The position numbers were made by a program, and so were the translations under genes. From NCBI GenBank assembly GCA_964230605.1, contig CAXRIN010000031.1, forward strand, positions 1 to 15,022: a DNA stretch of 15,022 nucleotides. Reading direction: 5' to 3'. This document shows positions 13,423-15,022 of the stretch, piece by piece. The number at the start of each line of letters is the position of its first letter. Position 1 is the stretch's first letter. The stretch is from GCA-002722245 sp964230605. GTDB taxonomy: Bacteria; Bacteroidota; Bacteroidia; Flavobacteriales_C; GCA-002722245. The notes under the pieces were generated by a model. That model did no database searches, had not been told where the DNA came from, and worked only from the letters and a program-made list of their open reading frames with translations.

Positions 13423-14940
13423 TTATAAATTCGACTTCACCGTACAATCAAGCTTTTTGTTTAAATCAAGCTCTACATAAAATGATTTTTCTCCATCAAA
13501 AACTATTTTATTTGATACCATAGACGTAGGATAGATACCATAGTATTTTTCATCTTCTACTATTTTTATTTTCGTAACTAATCCATTTGTTTTATTTATT
13601 TTGTTTACAAACAAACCGCTTGTAGCCTCTCCCACATAATACATATCATTTCTACCTTCTAAAAAAGCCGCAGCTCCCCCCTCTTTTTTATAACCTCCTC
13701 CGTAAAACCTATTCATCCATTTTTTGTTTCCTGAAGCATCCAATTTTAGAGCTACAATATCATTATTATCCCAATATGTAACTGTGTAATCCCCTTCTTT
13801 CCTTGTATATCTATGCATTTGTTGCCCGCCTATATAAAAAGAGCCATCCTTTAACTCTTCCAATTCTCCTATCCAAAATCTTTCAATCGTTTCTTGATCT
13901 GGATTAACTTCTTTTGCTCCCTCTAAGTATTTAATATTTGATTTGAAAGGTATTTCTTTTGCTAGTATTTCTTTTCCCTCTCGACTGAGCTTAGAAAAAT
14001 AAACTCCTAAAAAATCATTCTTAGTCTTAAGACTATGTATTTTATGATCATTAAGATAATATGCCGCTAATAAATAACCTCCATCAAAAGAAGGCTTAAT
14101 AAGTAATTTTTGAAACCAAAATTCCTTATTTATGCTTAAGTCTACCTCTTTAAATACTGCCCCCTCCTTTATTATATATGCTAAATATTCTCCTGAAGCT
14201 TCCTTAGTGCCAACAACAATCAATTCCCCAAAATCATTAAACGAATAACTCATTAAGTTAAAATCACTCCTAGAAAGAGATAATTTCACCAAGAAATCAC
14301 TCTTCTTTTTTAAGCTTGCATCTAACTCAACTAATCCCAACTTTTCATTTTTTGACTCCGCGAATCTATAAGAAATATAGAACCCTTCATTTTCGTTTAC
14401 CTCAACTAAAACCTCCTTATAATCCCCATAAACGTGCTCAAATTTATAATCACTCTCTTCACAACCTGAAGGTATATGTTTTAATAACTTAGGCTCATCA
14501 AACAATTTTACTGGCTCGCTAACCGCCCCATTGCTTGGGTTTATTTTCACAGCATAAAGAACACTATGTTTCTTTGGACTTTTAACTTCTTCAGTATAAA
14601 AAAGAGTTAATGAATTATCAGTTTTAACTACTGACTGCATCTTCATTTTTTTTGGAAGCCCTTCTTTTACCGTAGAAGCCTCCATTTTTAGTGTCTCTTT
14701 ATTAATCAACTGAACTGAAATAATAGACTTTTTCATTTTAACATGAATAATCTTATCCTTTATGATCACTGTCTCTTTGTCCCCATACCTTGTTATTTTT
14801 TCATAATTATCACTTGCTTTAGTTTTGGCAACTCTATCAATAATTATTTCCTTACCATATTGACATTTAACGGTTTCAAATAAAAATATCTGATTCCCCA
14901 CAATTATACCTAAACCGTAAGTTGAGTACGGAGTGAACAC
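13423..14940 (-). CDS. Probable exported beta-propeller-like protein, 5' end cut by an IS
   Basis: A reading frame of 505 codons with no recognised family name. The body has recurring beta-strand units of the kind seen in propeller proteins: FNDFGELIVVGTKEASGEYL, FDGGYLLAAYYLND, ELKDGSFYIGGQQMH, IVALKLDASGNKKWMNRFYGG and DMYYVGEATSGLFVNKINK. The start is doubtful. The frame opens at a GTG (14940) just after an in-frame TAA (14947-14949), and only 24 bases from the ATG of a divergent transposase gene. The first 25 or so residues do not form a signal peptide, although the sequence KCQYGKEII at 25-33 looks like the point after signal cleavage. I infer that an insertion sequence replaced the original start and signal peptide, with the junction somewhere in 14865-14935. 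If so, the gene is truncated and probably not exported. Confidence 0.6.
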   Translation of the reverse strand: MFTPYSTYGLGIIVGNQIFLFETVKCQYGKEIIIDRVAKTKASDNYEKITRYGDKETVIIKDKIIHVKMKKSIISVQLINKETLKMEASTVKEGLPKKMKMQSVVKTDNSLTLFYTEEVKSPKKHSVLYAVKINPSNGAVSEPVKLFDEPKLLKHIPSGCEESDYKFEHVYGDYKEVLVEVNENEGFYISYRFAESKNEKLGLVELDASLKKKSDFLVKLSLSRSDFNLMSYSFNDFGELIVVGTKEASGEYLAYIIKEGAVFKEVDLSINKEFWFQKLLIKPSFDGGYLLAAYYLNDHKIHSLKTKNDFLGVYFSKLSREGKEILAKEIPFKSNIKYLEGAKEVNPDQETIERFWIGELEELKDGSFYIGGQQMHRYTRKEGDYTVTYWDNNDIVALKLDASGNKKWMNRFYGGGYKKEGGAAAFLEGRNDMYYVGEATSGLFVNKINKTNGLVTKIKIVEDEKYYGIYPTSMVSNKIVFDGEKSFYVELDLNKKLDCTVKSNL

Positions 14941-15022
14941 CTTTCTTTACAGAAAAGATTGGTTATGAATATTTTAAGGTTTATTGAAGAGTTTCCAGAT
15001 GAACACAGTTGTATCACTCATT
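14870..15022 (+). mobile_element. Left end of an IS1595-like insertion sequence (partial)
   Basis: The start of an IS1595-type transposase lies at the window edge, so an insertion sequence begins here and continues outside. Its left boundary is not resolved; given the usual short distance between terminal repeat and transposase start it should fall about 30-100 bases before 14965, inside the frame of the minus-strand gene. The terminal inverted repeat cannot be fixed without the other end. Confidence 0.5.
14965..15022 (+). CDS. IS1595-family transposase, N-terminal fragment at window edge
   Basis: Starting at the ATG at 14965, 19 codons read MNILRFIEEFPDEHSCITH before the window ends. This matches the characteristic opening of IS1595 (ISXO2-like) DDE transposases, which begin with a short helix containing EEFP-(D/T)-E and then a Cys-rich zinc-ribbon segment. 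The zinc ribbon and the ISXO2-like catalytic domain would follow outside the window. The gene is divergent from the 505-codon gene, with only 24 bases between the two starts. The identification rests on these few residues and on the position next to an apparently disrupted gene. Confidence 0.65.
   Translation, partial: MNILRFIEEFPDEHSCITH

Noticed and set aside
1..15022. CRISPR array, defence island, tRNA or rRNA genes
   Set aside because: No regularly spaced direct repeats, no recognisable defence proteins and no cloverleaf-like sequence were seen on either strand.

Overview
The window looks like a low-GC chromosome segment of a Bacteroidota bacterium, probably Flavobacteriia or a relative. 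The evidence is the type IX secretion (T9SS) type A C-terminal sorting domains, the long three-domain form of IspG, FISUMP-domain and CotH-like surface proteins, Bacteroidota-style lipoproteins, and near absence of Shine-Dalgarno sequences. No CRISPR array, rRNA or tRNA was seen, and most genes are ordinary housekeeping or envelope genes.

Layout, left to right. 1-216: no convincing gene. 217-3037 (minus): a probable operon of secreted proteins. A T9SS cargo protein comes first, split in two by a frameshift near 2249-2270, followed 11 bp later by a tail-fibre-like protein with a C-terminal FISUMP domain. 3038-3705: an AT-rich intergenic stretch with two palindromic repeat units; the second encloses a perfect 14-bp hairpin and abuts the ispG stop codon. 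3706-5607 (minus): ispG of the MEP isoprenoid pathway, interrupted by an in-frame TGA just before the part that carries the iron-sulfur domain. 5685-6488 (minus): a small T9SS cargo protein with its own terminator. 6578-11143 (plus): a probable operon of an alpha-helical TPR-like protein (TTG start), an IscS-type cysteine desulfurase overlapping it, and a CotH-kinase-like lipoprotein. 11172-12679 (minus): the MlaF ATPase and MlaE permease of a phospholipid-trafficking ABC transporter. 12852-13169 (minus): a small acidic lipoprotein with a possible surface-export signal. 13330-13398 (minus): a candidate 22-residue microprotein followed by a strong terminator. 13423-14940 (minus): a probable exported protein whose 5' end seems to have been cut by an insertion sequence. 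14965-end (plus): the first 19 codons of an IS1595-like transposase, running off the window.

The points most worth following up are the two interrupted genes (ispG nonsense codon, T9SS cargo frameshift), the nested palindromic element after ispG, the microprotein-terminator unit, and the IS junction. The two interruptions could be real mutations or assembly errors; raw reads are needed to decide. I did not find a convincing new multi-gene system.
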